A stretch of DNA of 64,000 bases from the NCBI GenBank assembly GCA_933228895.1, contig OW121858.1, positions 29,597,859-29,661,858 on the forward strand, given 5' to 3'. Source of the stretch: Platycnemis pennipes (lineage: Eukaryota > Arthropoda > Insecta > Odonata > Platycnemididae). The notes below the pieces were generated by a model. That model had not been told where the DNA came from. It did not search any database and saw only the letters and a program-made list of their open reading frames with translations. Below are positions 1-11,719 of this stretch, piece after piece; the stretch's first letter is position 1, and every line of letters starts with the position of its first letter. The position numbers and the translations under genes are program-made.

Positions 1-257
1 GTGAATTAAACGTGCCAACAACACGTCAGTCATGTACCGAAATCAAAATGAGTCAAAAAAGAGCTTGTATTAAAATAGAATGCAACTACAGCGTGATATA
101 TATAATAGCATCATACTCATGCAATTATTGTGTACTATCCGTTATCACCATATAGATGATTTTCCATACATTGTTTTTCTGGATCGGTATTTATTCATTA
201 AATGACATATAACAGCTATTTTGCGGGAATTAGAATCGCGGAGTCACGGTGGAACAT
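1..257 (-). mobile_element. Family A element, terminal part
   Basis: This stretch matches, in reverse, the start of the element at 7797 and the same part of the copy at 52.6-53.56 kb. Shared blocks are the GATCGGTATTTATTCATT segment and the CGCGGAGTCACGGTGGAAC end. The element's outer end is near 257 and the rest runs off the left edge of the window. No coding capacity is visible. I infer a non-autonomous DNA transposon because the two ends of the family look inverted-repeat-like. Confidence 0.65.
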
Positions 258-523
258 CCTTAATCTCAATGACTTTTATCTCCCCGCCTAAATATCCAAA
301 TAGTTCGAAGGACCGAATCTATTCTTAAACCACCTACACGATTCCAGAAGAATTTAACCACCCAACCTTCATGTCGACCTGGGTTTTTTAATTACCAAAT
401 AATTTCGATCGACTATTCTAAAACTTCGCAAACCATTCCGGGGCCACCGCTAAACCGGGGCTTAATGAAATGCTTCTCCCATTTCAAACCGGGTCTTAAT
501 AAAATGCACTTCATAGGCTCAAC
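258..523. other. Unassigned spacer
   Basis: No gene or family match was seen. A short imperfect direct repeat (AAACCGGGGCTTAATGAAATG and AAACCGGGTCTTAATAAAATG) lies at about 450-510. Confidence 0.4.
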
Positions 524-559
524 GCGCGCTGTTGTTTAACGCGTTAAACAACAGCGCGC
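524..559. repeat. Perfect 36-bp palindrome
   Basis: The sequence is its own reverse complement, centred on CGCG at 540-543, with arms running GCGCGCTGTTGTTTAA outward to inward. Its right arm is the AACAACAGCGCGCT motif that opens each unit of the adjacent 138-bp array, so the palindrome sits where the array meets an inverted unit end. Confidence 0.9.
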
Positions 560-1090
560 TATTACTTTCTAGAAAAAATATTTTGTCATACATGTTTGAT
601 ATTTTAAAACCAGGATTAATTTTTTTTAACTCAATCAGCTTGTAGATCCGTACTTGAACAGGCGGAAAAATTATTGTGTGTTGAACAACAGCGCGCTATT
701 ACATTCTAGAAAAACTATTTTGTCATACATGTTTGATATTTTAAAACCAGGATTAATTTTTTTTAAACTCAATCAGCTTGTAGCTCCGTACTTGAACAGG
801 CGGAAAAATTATTGTGTGTTAAACAACAGCACGCTATTACATTCTAGAAAAAATATTTTGTCATATATGTTTGATATTTTAAAACCAGGATTAATTTTTT
901 TTAAACTCAATCAGCTTGTAGCTCCGTACTTGAACAGGCGGAAAAATTATTGTGTGTTTAACAACAGCTCGCTATTACATTCTAGAAAAAATATTTTGTC
1001 ATACATATTTGATATTTTAAAACCAGGATTATTTTTTTTTAAAACTCAATCAGCTTGTAGCTCCGTACTTGAACAGGTGGAAAAATTATT
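545..1090 (+). repeat. 138-bp tandem array
   Basis: The motif GGCGGAAAAATTATTGTGTG recurs at 661, 799 and 937, with a partial copy at 1076, so the period is 138 bp (once 139). There are about four highly similar units. Because 138 is a multiple of three, one frame stays open for 148 codons (654-1100) and repeats a 46-residue unit. The predicted peptide has no recognisable domain, so I treat the frame as a by-product of the period. Confidence 0.9.
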
Positions 1091-1120
1091 TTCAACATAA
1101 TATTAGTCCCATCAACTGCA

Positions 1121-1472
1121 ATTAAGGGATTGGTTGTTAATACATGCATCATGCACTAAAGACTACTCTAGAAATATTTCACCTATTTCACTTTGCTATC
1201 CTGCCTATTGTGTTCTCTTATAGTACGGGGGAAAAATGACATTTTGCATCTATCAATTACGACAATCTATCTCTCTCTAATATTATTTATCTGGTCGAAT
1301 CTATGATACTACGCTGATGCTTTTAACATATGCCTAACATCTTCAGCAAAGTAATCCGCTCCAAAATTCTGTTATAGATCTAATCTATAATTTAGCATAC
1401 GCTCTGATAATGATTCCCACCCTAATTCTTTTATTAATTCTGATTTACACTACTCAATCTATTAGAGGTATT
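1121..1472 (-). mobile_element. CR1/L2-like LINE, 3' fragment
   Basis: Read on the minus strand, this matches the end of ORF2 and the 3' region of the copy at 55.3-55.65 kb, including the blocks for GWE-L-RR and the AAATGTCATTTTTCCCCCG segment. It is truncated at both ends and lacks the (GATGTA)n tail. Several indels and stops show that it is dead. Confidence 0.75.
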
Positions 1473-1560
1473 CTAAGTTCGAGATATATATATATCGAGA
1501 GTCATGATGTGATATGATCGAATTCGATATTCGAATTCGATAAATCTGCTATATTCGACC
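1473..1560. repeat. TTCGAATTCGA-type short repeat
   Basis: The stretch is made of overlapping ATTCGA/TCGAAT palindromes around TCGATATTCGAATTCGAT. It resembles 14726-14825 and the 33-bp array at 14.2 kb. Confidence 0.6.
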
Positions 1561-2149
1561 CATGTCTAATTAATATGTTTAGGTTAAAACAGGCGTAGCG
1601 TTTGTATTAAAAAATTAAAATTTACTAATTTTTTGAACATTATAATTTTTTATGTGTTTTTTTTGCTCTTCCAGCACAGGCGTATTAACTGTGAAGTGTA
1701 CGTTTTATCCTTAACAGGGCATGAAGTTGTATTATTGTGTACCTGGCACAAGAAATAACATTAAACATACAGAAACCTCCACACAAATCTGAGATTGTTG
1801 TTGTATTGATTATTCATGGCCAACTTTTTTTGTTGGGGTGTTTTTTCGTAGAAGTTGGTTTTGGAAGATTGCTGTGATTTCGCAAGTTGGCTGGTGTGCA
1901 TTGATTTTCCTTCAAACTCCGAGGAAAAGTTGGGGCATTATCCTTGTTAACTGCTAAGTTAGCAACTCTCTCTCTCTCTCATCCTTCTTGGTGGAACACT
2001 ATTGATTTCTCCAAGGAGAACAAGTGGAAAATTACGAAGATGCTCTGCTTTGAACCTTCTTGTTGATGAAGTTCTGTAAACACAGTTTCATACACATATC
2101 TCGTTCATGCCCTGCCAACAATGGCTACGTCCCTGACGACAATACACCT
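1561..2149. other. Unassigned spacer with a (CT)n run
   Basis: No family match or protein was seen. A short (CT)n tract lies at about 1966-1980. Confidence 0.4.
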
Positions 2150-2297
2150 ATGCTGTACTTATATCATCTGTTGGAATCACATCCCAACAATTCGGAAACG
2201 GCACCATTTTACTTCTACAACCTCTTCAGCTTCTTATTTGGCGATGTCATGTTATTTCCAAATGAGTAGAATACATGTATTTTTGTACTGTTTACAG
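2150..2297 (+). repeat. ~280-bp hairpin satellite, left unit
   Basis: This holds the CTGTTGGAATCACATCCCAACA hairpin followed by the TTTGGCGATGTCATGTTA segment, as in the units at 3.6-5.5 kb. It is cut off by the LINE copies that begin at 2298. The array therefore continues on both sides of a retroelement insertion. Confidence 0.75.
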
Positions 2298-2908
2298 GGT
2301 GTAGCGTAGAGCAATTAGGCTCGTTGTAATAGGTTTTACGATAGGTTTAGTAGCCTATCAGAATTAATACAAGAATTAGGGTGGGAATGATTATCAGAGC
2401 GTAGGTTAAATTAGAGATGAAATCTATTACGGTTCGTTGTGAAAGGTTTTACGATAGGTTGAGTAGCCTATCAGAATTAATACAAGAATTAGGGTGGGAA
2501 TAATTATCGTAGCATAGGTTTAATTATAGATTAAATCTATTAGAGAAATTTCAATCGGATACCTTTACTGAAGATGTTAGGCACATATTAAAAAAACCAG
2601 CGTATTATGTTAGATTCGACCAGATAAATAAGAGTAGAGAGATATATAGTCGTAATTGATAGATTCAAAATGTCATTTTCCCCCGTACTATAAGAGAACA
2701 GAATAGGCAGCATAGGAAAGGGATAGGTAATAGGGGAAATATTTTAGAGTAGGCTGTAGTGCATGATGCATGTATTAATACCTTAATTACTATGTAGAAA
2801 CTAACAATGTAGTTGCATGAGACCCTATAGTTGCTTGTTTGCATGTCTATAGTGCATGCTTGGTGATCTTCGCCCTTCTTGGTCTTGGTGATCTTCTTGG
2901 TGATTTAA
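2298..2908 (+). mobile_element. CR1/L2-like LINE fragment (copy 1 of a pair)
   Basis: This matches the ORF2 end of the 55.2-kb copy, from the codons for SVQRRAARF onward, then the 3' region down to the CATGCTTGGTGATCTTC segment. About 70 bases around GGTTCGTTGTGAAAGGTTTT (2425 onward) duplicate the start at 2311, an internal tandem duplication. Frameshifts make it non-coding. It is joined directly to copy 2. Confidence 0.8.
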
Positions 2909-3570
2909 TGTGATGAGAAGACAAAAGAGCATCGATGCTACGTTTTCCACTAGTTAGGCCCCCACTTTGAATATATGTAGCCAGTTTATATGGGATCCGA
3001 ATGAATCAGGTTTGATCAGAGCTAGACAGTGTCCAGCGTAGAGCAGAAATAGGTTCGTTGTAAAAGGTGTTACGATAGTTTGAGTATTGTATCAGAATTA
3101 ATGCAAGAATTAGGTTGGGAGTCATTATCACAGCGTAGGTTAAAGTACAGATTAAATCTATTATAGAAATTTCAATCGGATAGCTTTGCTGATGATGTTA
3201 GGCACATTTTAAAAACACCAGCGTAGTATGATAGATTCAACTAGATAAATGAAATTAGAGAGAGATAGATTGTCGTACCGATAGATTCAAAATGGGATTT
3301 TTCCCCCTTACTATAAGATAACACAATAGGCAGCATATGAAAGTGAAATAGGTGATAGGTGAAATATTGTTGGAGAAGTCTGTAGTGAATGATGCATGTA
3401 TTAACAACCAATCCCTTAATTACTATGTAGACACTAACAATCTAGTTGCCTGAGACCCTGTAGTAGCATGTTTGCATGTCAATAGTGCATGCTTGGTGAT
3501 ATTCACCCTCTGCCACACACCCTCACAGTGGCTTGTAGGGTATCGCTTAGATGTAGATGTAGATGAGTGT
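2909..3570 (+). mobile_element. CR1/L2-like LINE fragment with tail (copy 2)
   Basis: It starts at the GTGATGAGAAGACAAAAGAG block and runs through degenerate ORF2 codons to the CTGCCACACACCCTCAC segment, ending in GATGTAGATGTAGATGA. This short microsatellite tail, rather than poly-A, is what CR1/L2-type elements carry. Together with copy 1 it interrupts the ~280-bp satellite. Confidence 0.85.
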
Positions 3571-5530
3571 AAATGGTTAATATGGAAAACATCCAATTTT
3601 GTTCTAAGTGTCTAGGACACAATCCTTAATCTATGAAATAAAAACGTGTTTTACGAAGTTTTTGACTTGCTAATAGATAGTCAGATGTTGTCATCACGTA
3701 GTGTGTAGTCAACAAGTAGTGTGTTGTGCATCATATGTTGGCGTTACATCCCAACAGTTTTGAAACGAATGAATCTTACTTTTCCAAATATTTCACTCTT
3801 AGTTGGCGATGCCGTATTCTTTGCAATCGCGTACAATTTTAGCATTTCTGTAGAGCCAACATGTCAATACGGAAATCGTCAGGTTTTTGTTCAAAATTTC
3901 AACAATGCAATCCTCGATTAAATAAAAAATCATGTGTTCTAAAGCGTTTGAACTTGTTCGTACATCGGATGTCGTCTATACGTAAGAGTTAAGACTATAT
4001 ATTGCATGCTGAACATAATCTGTTGGCTTTGATACCCAACAATTCTAAAACTAATAGCATTTCAGTACCACATATGCTTACACTCTTAGTTGGCAATGTA
4101 CCATATTCTTTGCAATCGCGTACGAAATGTGTATTTCTATAATATAAATAGGTTATATGTGAATCATCATGTTTTTGTTGAAGTTTTTTAGGTTGCAACA
4201 TTCGCTATATTAAATAATGAATTGTTTTGCAGTGTTTAAAAGTGTTAGTGCATGAGATGTCTTCAGTACTTAGAGTGTAAGCTTACACATGTATCTAGTA
4301 CAACATCTACACTGTTAGCTGGCGATGTCATGTTATGTCCAATTGAGTAGAACATATCTATTTCCGTAATGTTAATGTAAGTTTTAATGGAAAACATCGA
4401 ATTTTGTTCAAAGTGCCTTCGACAAAATCCTTAATTTATGAAATAACCACGTGTTTAACTAAGTTTTTAACTTGTTAATACGTCAGATGTCGTCTTCACG
4501 TATGTTTGTAGCCAACAACTCGTGTGTTGTGCATTAATTGTTGGAATCACATTCCAACAATGGGGAGTATGCATGAAATTTGTTTCTCGAAGATTAACGA
4601 TGTACAGCATTACTTCCAAGCGATTCCTGTGCATTTTACGTCTCCAACTTCTTCGCTGTGTTGGCAATACCATAACTTTGCAATCGCTAAGTATATATGT
4701 AATTCTTTAACGTTAATAGGTAATACGGAATTCATCAGGTTTTTTTTTCAAAGATTCTACGTGGTAATCCTCGGTTTTGAAATAATAATTTGTTTTACAT
4801 TAGATGTCGTAATTATGTAGAAAGTAGGCTAATCATTGCATGTTTATATCACCTGTTGGTTTCACATCCCAACAATTCTGAACGATAGCGTTATACTTCT
4901 CCAACTGATTCATTGTTAGTTGGAGTTGTCTTATTCTCTGCAATCGGCTAGAATAAATTTATTTTCGTTATGTAAATATGCAATACGGATATATACGGCT
5001 TTAGTTTCAATGATGCTACGGATCAACCTTCGATGTACTGTATAACCATGCGTTTTACAATGTTCGAACTTGTTAATACATCAGATGTCGTAAATACCTA
5101 GAGTTCAGGCTATATATTGCATGTGGTACATTATCTGTTGGTGTTAAAACCCAACAATTCTTAAACTGATAGCATGTGCTTCACTGTTAGTTGGTTTGGT
5201 CATATTCTCTTAGCTGTCGTGTAGAATATGTGAATATGTGTATTCTAAATAGGTGACATGGAAATAATCAGGTTTTATGTTCGTGATTTCTACGATGCAA
5301 CCCTCTATTTCTCATATAACTATTAATATTTACAATGTTTCCAACTTGTTAATACATGAGATGTCGTTATTACGCGGAGATCAGGCTACTAATTTTATGT
5401 TTTGAACCATATGTTGTCGTTAAAACCCAACAATTCCGAGGCGATGGCATTTTACTTCCCCAACTTCTTTTCTGTTATTTGACGATGACCATATTGCTTG
5501 CAATCGCGTAGAATTTTAGTATTTCTTTAA
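3571..5530 (+). repeat. ~280-bp satellite with a conserved hairpin
   Basis: Degenerate tandem units are recognised by TGTTGG-N8/9-CCAACA at about 3734, 4019, 4539, 4853, 5134 and 5411, followed by TTAGTTGGCGATG, TTTGCAATCGCGTA and ATACATCAGATGTCGT. Spacing is about 280 bp, with one longer gap near 4300 where a unit has lost its hairpin segment. Units have diverged, but both hairpin arms persist. No protein was recognised in the frames that cross it. Confidence 0.8.
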
Positions 5531-6272
5531 TTTTCTATGATATGTATTTCAAGACATCCATTCGTTCCTTACACCTGACGATTGTCTTCATCAGGAAATC
5601 GTGTATTAAGGTGCTTTGTTTGGCTAGAGTTTAGGTACATGTTAAGTTTTGCAATCGGTTTTTCTTTCACTGACCGATAAAATGAGTGTTTCTTAACTTT
5701 TTACGTAATAATTATGTATTTTTTATGTTTTTTTATCGATTTCACCATTTTTCACCCAAAGACTTTTTTTAAAAGTGTAATGTCGCGAAATATCAGTTCT
5801 AACGTGGATATCACAGGTTGTTGGCCCGTGTGCGTACAAATATGGCCGAAATGGCCTCTGTAAAATCAGCCTGGATAGATACTCCAATTCATTCTATTTT
5901 TTTGCGAGAAAAATAATAGTTTGTCTGTCATGTCGTCGATGTGATTGGGCAACTTTTTTTTTGGTGTCATTGGAACAATTGAATCCAGTGATACCTAGGT
6001 TTTTTAGCGTAATTACGCTTGTGTTTTAAAAAAATAGATGAATTATCTGTGTTCAATTCGTGAAAATAGTGTGTTTATGCTATATTTTCCGGTATATAAG
6101 GGTGCTGAGCATGTTGAACATTCTCGCAAACGTATATTTTAGGAAATAGTTTAGGCAGATAAATCATAAAATTCCAGCGAATACTAAATCAGTAATCGAT
6201 TTTCATTTTTTTGAATTCTTATCACACATTAAAAATTCTTCAGAACACGTGACGTACTGCATGCCCTACAAC
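5531..6272. other. Unassigned AT-rich spacer
   Basis: No gene or family was recognised. A small inverted repeat (TACAC ... GTGTA enclosing CCTGA ... TCAGG) lies near 5570-5610. Confidence 0.35.
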
Positions 6273-6700
6273 TACATCGACGTAACACCTTTCAGCCCAC
6301 ATAAAGGTGTGTGGCAGGAGTTGAAATCGCACCGAATTCGCTATCATGCTCAAAAAGGTTTAGTATTAATATTCTTGTCTAAACTTCACTATTTCAAAAT
6401 AAGATAAAAATTGCAAAGGAAGCTTGCATAAACTTGCTGCAAGTTGGGTTACCTTGAAGTCCTTACACCAACATGCAATTAACTATGCCATCTAATTGGT
6501 ACACTCGTGTTGGACATATTTACAACCATTCATATCCTTAATTGTACGAGGAAAAAAGGACATTTTTAAATATGTCGGTTCGGCAATCAATTTATCTGAT
6601 TTTTACGATTATGGTCCAGTCTACCATAGTAAGTTGGGGTTCGCAAAATATTTCAAAACGTCATCGGCGAAAAAAATTCAGCAATTCTCTGTACATTTTC
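6273..6700 (-). mobile_element. CR1/L2-like LINE, subfamily B 3' end
   Basis: On the minus strand the codons around 6540-6690 match the subfamily B ORF2 end seen at 52.2-52.4 kb (a frame related to YYGRLDH and FFPRTIRD). A 3' region follows, down to the CCACACACCTTTATG-type block near 6295. It is 5'-truncated and full of stops. Confidence 0.75.
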
Positions 6701-7034
6701 AACAATCATGCCCTAACAAGATATTTTACGAGGATAAGATACCTATTTGTTTTTTTCGAATCTTAACAATTAGAAAGAAAAATTATTTGAAAAAAGTGCA
6801 AGCATGAAAAAAGCTCCTTGGGTTAGCTGAAAGTCTTCGTTATGACAAGCAACTGACAAATTAAGATGCCAATGTTTAAAGTTGTTTATTATTGAAAACA
6901 ATTGTTCAGTGGCTTAAAATTACGATGAAGGAAAGACATTAGCCGGTTTTGCAATATCTTCCTTGAATCCTTCATGAGAAACTTACAGTGTTTCAGTGCT
7001 TTAACAGAATAAAGAGCCATATCTCGATTTGTAA
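6701..7034. other. Unassigned spacer
   Basis: AT-rich sequence without a recognised repeat or gene. Confidence 0.35.
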
Positions 7035-7700
7035 TAAACTTACTGATGCATTGTCAGGGCGAACTGTGTCTGTATGAGTAGGATGCTATTACATAGCCCG
7101 TTGTAGTGGCATTCTATTTTAAATCAAGCTCTTTTTTGACTCATTTTGACTTCGAAACATGGCTGACGTGTTGTTGCCACGTTTAATTTATATAGTGAGA
7201 ATACATGCTCAATCCCGCTAATACGTGTTCTAAAATAGATTAAATACTTTCTTAATTAGTGCTTTAAACTCTTCCCTTGCAAATACAACTCTTTGTTTTT
7301 AATTTTATTAATGTTTATATTTTTGAAAATTGATTGGCAACAATGACGCTGCTACCATTTGGAAGCATTGGTATTAATTACACCATATCAACAACGAATG
7401 ATAATATTTAAATTACATGAAAAATATAATAAGGATCTTGGTTAGGTATATTCCTAAATTAAGTTAGATTGAATAGGCTCGTAAGCACGTTCCGTCACAA
7501 GTACCGTTGCCAATGATAACAACATGCTGTAGCGCCACTTACATGTAACTAAGGCTTTTCTGTTCTTTTTTTCGAGCAAACATTCATTAATTTCAATTAA
7601 ACAAGTGAGATGGTAATGCGAGCACTTACTGATGTATTGTCAGCGCGAATTGTAACTGAATGAGTATGATGCTATTGCATATCACGTTACTAAATATTAT
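7035..7700 (+). mobile_element. Family A element, internal part
   Basis: It shares the AAGCTCTTTTTTGACTCATT, GAAACATGGCTGACGTGTTG, ACAACTCTTTGTTTT and CACGTTCCGTCACAAGTACC blocks with 7797-8970, 50.98-51.65 kb and 52.62-53.56 kb (minus). The ACTTACTGATG(C/T)ATTGTCAG block at 7035 recurs at about 7624, showing a tandem-like duplication of part of the element. No open frame of note. Confidence 0.7.
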
Positions 7701-7796
7701 AACAATTTGCTATTATAGCTACCACCGAAGCAAAAATTGATATATAATTGTTATTATTAAGAATGGATGATTAATGTTAAGAAAAAGGAATTTATG

Positions 7797-8970
7797 GAGG
7801 TTCCAACGTGACTCCGCGATTCAAAATCCCGTAAAAAATGGCTATATGTTATTCAATGAATAAATACCGATCCAGAAAAACACCTAATTATATGGAAAAT
7901 CATCTATAGTCTGTGATAACGCATAGTACACATTATTGTATGAGTATTATTCTATTATATAGAGCTTTGTAGCTGCATTCTATTTTAATACAAGCTCTTT
8001 TTTGACTCATTTTGACTTCGAAACATGGCTGACGTGTTGTTGCCACATTTAATTTACAAAGTGAGAATACATGCTCAATCCCGCTAATACGTACATTCTA
8101 AAATAGGTTAAATATTTTATTACTCAGTTTTAAACTATTCCCTTGGAAATACAACTCTTTGTTTTGAATTTTATTAATATTGATATGTACGAAAATGGTT
8201 TGGCAAAAATGAAAAATATTAAAATTACGTAAAAAATATTACAAGGACCTTGGTGTAAGGTATATTCCTTAATTAAGTGAGATTAAATAGACTCGTAAGT
8301 ACGTTCCGTCACAAGTACCGTTGCCAATGTCAACAACATGCTGTAGCGCCGCTTTCATGTAATTAAGGCTTTTCAGCTTCTCTTATCGAACAAATATTTT
8401 ATTAATATCAATTAAAAATAGTGGTTAGGCGAGCACTTTTTTACATTCTAAATTCTACGTAAAATTTCACATTTTAAATTAGTTTTTCGTAAAACGACAT
8501 TTCTCTTCGCATTATGAATCTGCTAATTTTACTACAACAGCCATGTTCTGCCGTATATCCACTATGAAATTGCTGATTTTGAACGTCTAAACATGGCTCA
8601 ACTAAATAGGCTTGTAAGCACGTTCCGTCACAAGTACCGTTTTCAGTGATAACAACATGCTTTAGTGCCACTTTCATGTAACTAAGGCTTTTCTGTTCTT
8701 TTTTTCGAACAAACATTTATTGAAAATTGATTAATCAAGTGCGGTAAGGCGAGCATATTTTCTACAATGCTAAATTCTACATGAAATTGCGCATCTTATG
8801 TTAGTTTTTTCGTCGATATGACATTTCTCTTTACATTAAAAATCTGCTAATTTTACTGGAACGGGTAATCTGATCTGCCGTATAGCCACGTATAAAATAT
8901 CTGATTTTTAATGTATTTTTTCCTTAAATATATTATTGATGGAAATACCTCATTGTTTTATTGCCGAATC
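7797..8970 (+). mobile_element. Family A element, near-complete copy
   Basis: It starts with the family end GAGGTTCCAACGTGACTCCG and runs through all the internal blocks to the GCCGTATAGCCACGTATAAA region; the far end is missing. Positions of about 8285-8600 and 8605-8920 are an internal duplication, both carrying CACGTTCCGTCACAAGTACC and TAAGGCTTTTC. The far end, kept at 51.65 kb (CGGTGGAGCGTCGTCAACCT), is loosely inverted to the start, which suggests terminal inverted repeats. Non-coding. Confidence 0.7.
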
Positions 8971-9782
8971 GAATATACATGTTAACCATGGAAGTTCACC
9001 ATTAGAGTTTTTAAGCAGGGGTTATTTTTTAAGTTAAACGTTAATAAAATCGCAATCGACTCTTGTTGAATGCCACGATATATTCAACGAATTCGAAAAC
9101 TTCCGAGTTTTTCGATAATTTTTAAATACAGTCGATTTTTTTTTCGATAAAGTGGCTTACTGATCAAACCAATGCGGTTTCAGAGCAAGGATTTTCGTTT
9201 CTCTTTTGGAATACTGCGATGTTTTCCTTCGGTCGCTAAGGTGTGACGCGGAGATCGTCCTTTACCATCGCAACGTGAGCTCACGACATACGGACTTGAT
9301 CTGTATGGAAGTAATGGATCTTTTTTCGGTTTAAATTCCTCTGATTACGTTACTTTTTAAATTTATTCACACATTGAATATGTTTTGGTGACACGGAGAG
9401 AGCGAAATTGCACATTTATTCAATTCCATCTTGCTGTACTTCTAGGGTAAACTTGTAAGAAAAAATGGATTTTTTTGGTAGTGACTTTGGAAGCGGCCGA
9501 AAAAAGCACTTATTCGTGCGAAAAGGCAATTTTAAAGTGCTCCACTGTAAAGTGCTGTATTTAAGCTTCCAATTGATACCGTTTGCAGCCACATAGCACG
9601 TAAATCCAGCCTGCTGGAGCTCGTAGAAAATTGTGTAAAATAGACATTTTCTCAATACGTTCACGCAACGCATATCTGACTATATCTCAGAGGATTTTTT
9701 TTTCTTTTTAACATATTTTGACTCTAGAAGATGTTAGTAACGTCCTAACGACAAATTTTCGGTGAAATATTAGTTGGTCAAG
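8971..9782. other. Unassigned spacer
   Basis: No protein similarity is evident in the 85-residue minus frame at 9416-9673, and no repeat family was recognised. Confidence 0.35.
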
Positions 9783-10560
9783 CTACGTATTGGGAAATTT
9801 GTTTCTCGAAGATTAATGAATGATGCACTTGATGCGAAATTTTCTCACCAATTTAAAAATATATAAGCCAAATTTTTCTACGCCCACCACAAATATTATT
9901 AAATGATATTAAAAATTTTCCGAAAATCGACGAAAGTCACGTGACCTGAAACGCCTTCTGACGTCACTGCACGGTATAGGTTCCATATTGCTACGGAGAC
10001 AGACATTTACATTTAAAAGAAAACGAAGTGAATATATTGTTTTGAGGTTTTTAGTCGTTTCTCGAAAGAAACGATGACTGAAAAAATACTTAAAAAAGCA
10101 CATTCCGACAATTCTATTTTAGTTGACTCCCTTATGGCAGCGTTCTTCTTAAGAAAAACCAGAGATTGCATAGATATAATAGAAATTCTTGGGCACTAAA
10201 CAGGCATTATATAATTAATGGACGATTTGCTCGTTACCATCCATACTACGTACATAAAAAATCGAAATACAATCGTTTATTGCAATAAACAAATGAGATA
10301 AATACATAAGTTATCGCCAAGTATTCATTTAACAACTTACCTCCACGCATAGCAACAGATAAACAACGCCCATAGTGATACCGTATCGTGACGTCATGCG
10401 ATGACGTCGTGTTTTTATAAGCTGCCGAAAAGGTACAATTTTCAGAGAGTAATATCTTTGTAACGCAACTTAATTCTTCAGCAAAATTTTCGCCAAGCAC
10501 ATTTTAGCTAATAAAATTCACATTCAAAGAGTTATAAAAAATAGTGCATGTTCCGTATTG
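9783..10560 (+). mobile_element. Family C MITE, copy 1
   Basis: About 770 bp shared with 42.53-43.31 kb and 56.37-57.32 kb. Ends are imperfect inverted repeats (TGGGAAATTTGTTTCTCG side, and GTGCATGTTCC on the right). TATTG occurs at both outer edges and may be a target duplication. The element carries GTCACGTGAC at 9936-9945, TGACGTCA at 9959-9966 and 10389-10396, and ATGACGTC at 10401. It has no transposase frame, so it is presumably non-autonomous. Confidence 0.8.
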
Positions 10561-10890
10561 TAAAATAATTAAAAAAAAAGAAATACTTTTGCTTTGGAAA
10601 TGTTTTCATTTATAGGTGTGGATGCGTTTTGTTTTTCGGTTTCCATCGCAACGAACGCTATAGAGTTTTCTACTCGTTTTTGTCTTTCTTTACGTCGTGT
10701 TGAGAGAGAGTTTGTTTTCAGCGCCATCTACGGAGTTCGCTTGGCCCAAGACGGTAGAGCAACGGCGCATTCGATAGCCAAGCGTCTTATCGGACGGCAG
10801 GAAGAAGACGTGGTAGCTCGAAACGTTTAAAGACCGATTATTTTTAATAAAATCCATTTTTTTTAAAAAAACGTATACTACCAAAATACT
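10561..10890. other. Unassigned spacer with a CTCF-like core
   Basis: The 78-codon frame at 10594-10830 has no recognisable domain. The minus strand reads TAGATGGCGCT at 10720-10730. Confidence 0.35.
10720..10730 (-). promoter_or_regulatory. CTCF-like core
   Basis: AGATGGCGCTG on the minus strand fits the AGRKGGCRSYR core of the CTCF consensus. Flanking positions fit only partly. Confidence 0.3.
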
Positions 10891-11640
10891 AATCTTGTCG
10901 TTCTTTCGTGGTTTCCGATGAATTTCGTGAGCTGGCAACAATGCTGTCTTAGCAAACCATAGCAAGAGCTATGTTTTAACGGATGAATAGCTTAGTTACA
11001 AATGAAGTTTTATCAGACGTCAACGCTTTTCTGATCGTCGAAATGTATTTTATTTTCTCATATTTGTCGGTTTGTGTGGTAAAACTGTTGTGGAGAAATG
11101 CCTCATCCTAGCGTGATATATTTATTTATTTATTAACGCTTAGCAACGCTAGTTTGGTTGTTGAAAAACGTTGGAAGATAAACAGCGAGTAGAAGAAAGC
11201 TATGAAACGCATACAATAATGTTTTAAATACTCTTACAAACGTGAAAAACCTGTTTGTACTAGTAAGATTCTTCGTGTCTCTTTATTTATTCTAAAATGT
11301 GCTTTTGTGAACGTTTATTTAACGTCTCATAAATGTCAGTTTGGTGTGTGAAATCAAGGCTCACATTCATACGCTTCATTTGTTTATTTACGCATAACAA
11401 CGACGGTTGCGTTGCTAGGGAAAATTTTAAAATAAGCAAACCTCCGAGATAAGATATGAAACAATTTGAATGATTCACCTTTGTTTTTGAAAAACTATAC
11501 AACCGGATTGCTCATATTTTCGTTGTTAAGTGGTTTTTTATGATATGTTTTGAGTTTGCAACAATGCGGGCGTAGCAATTGTGGCAAGAACTATATTTTA
11601 ACGGAACAACAATGCTGAGATATATTTAAGTTCTCCACTA
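10891..11640 (+). repeat. ~255-bp satellite, left part
   Basis: Degenerate units are marked by TTATTTA(C/T)GC(A/T)TA(G/A)CAACG(A/C), seen near 11139 and 11393, followed by TTGGTTG-CAAG-AACATTGGAAA and AAGCTATGAAAC. Another pair of related blocks (GCAACAATGC-GTCTTAGCAA-CAT and GCAACAATGCGGGCGTAGCAA) lies at 10934 and 11567. Confidence 0.7.
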
Positions 11641-11719
11641 ATATCTCGTTTTGTCTAACCTGCTAGTAGTTTAGATAACTCAAATTCACCTTATAAATTC
11701 TTTAAGACACGCGTGACGT

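Noticed and set aside
654..1100. 148-codon reading frame
   Set aside because: It runs through the 138-bp tandem array and only repeats a 46-residue unit; no domain or start context supports a gene.
5570..5610. Hammerhead ribozyme on the minus strand (CCTGATGAAGACAATCG)
   Set aside because: CTGATGA is present, but no GAAA box or GTC follows in the right place; it is only a small inverted repeat.
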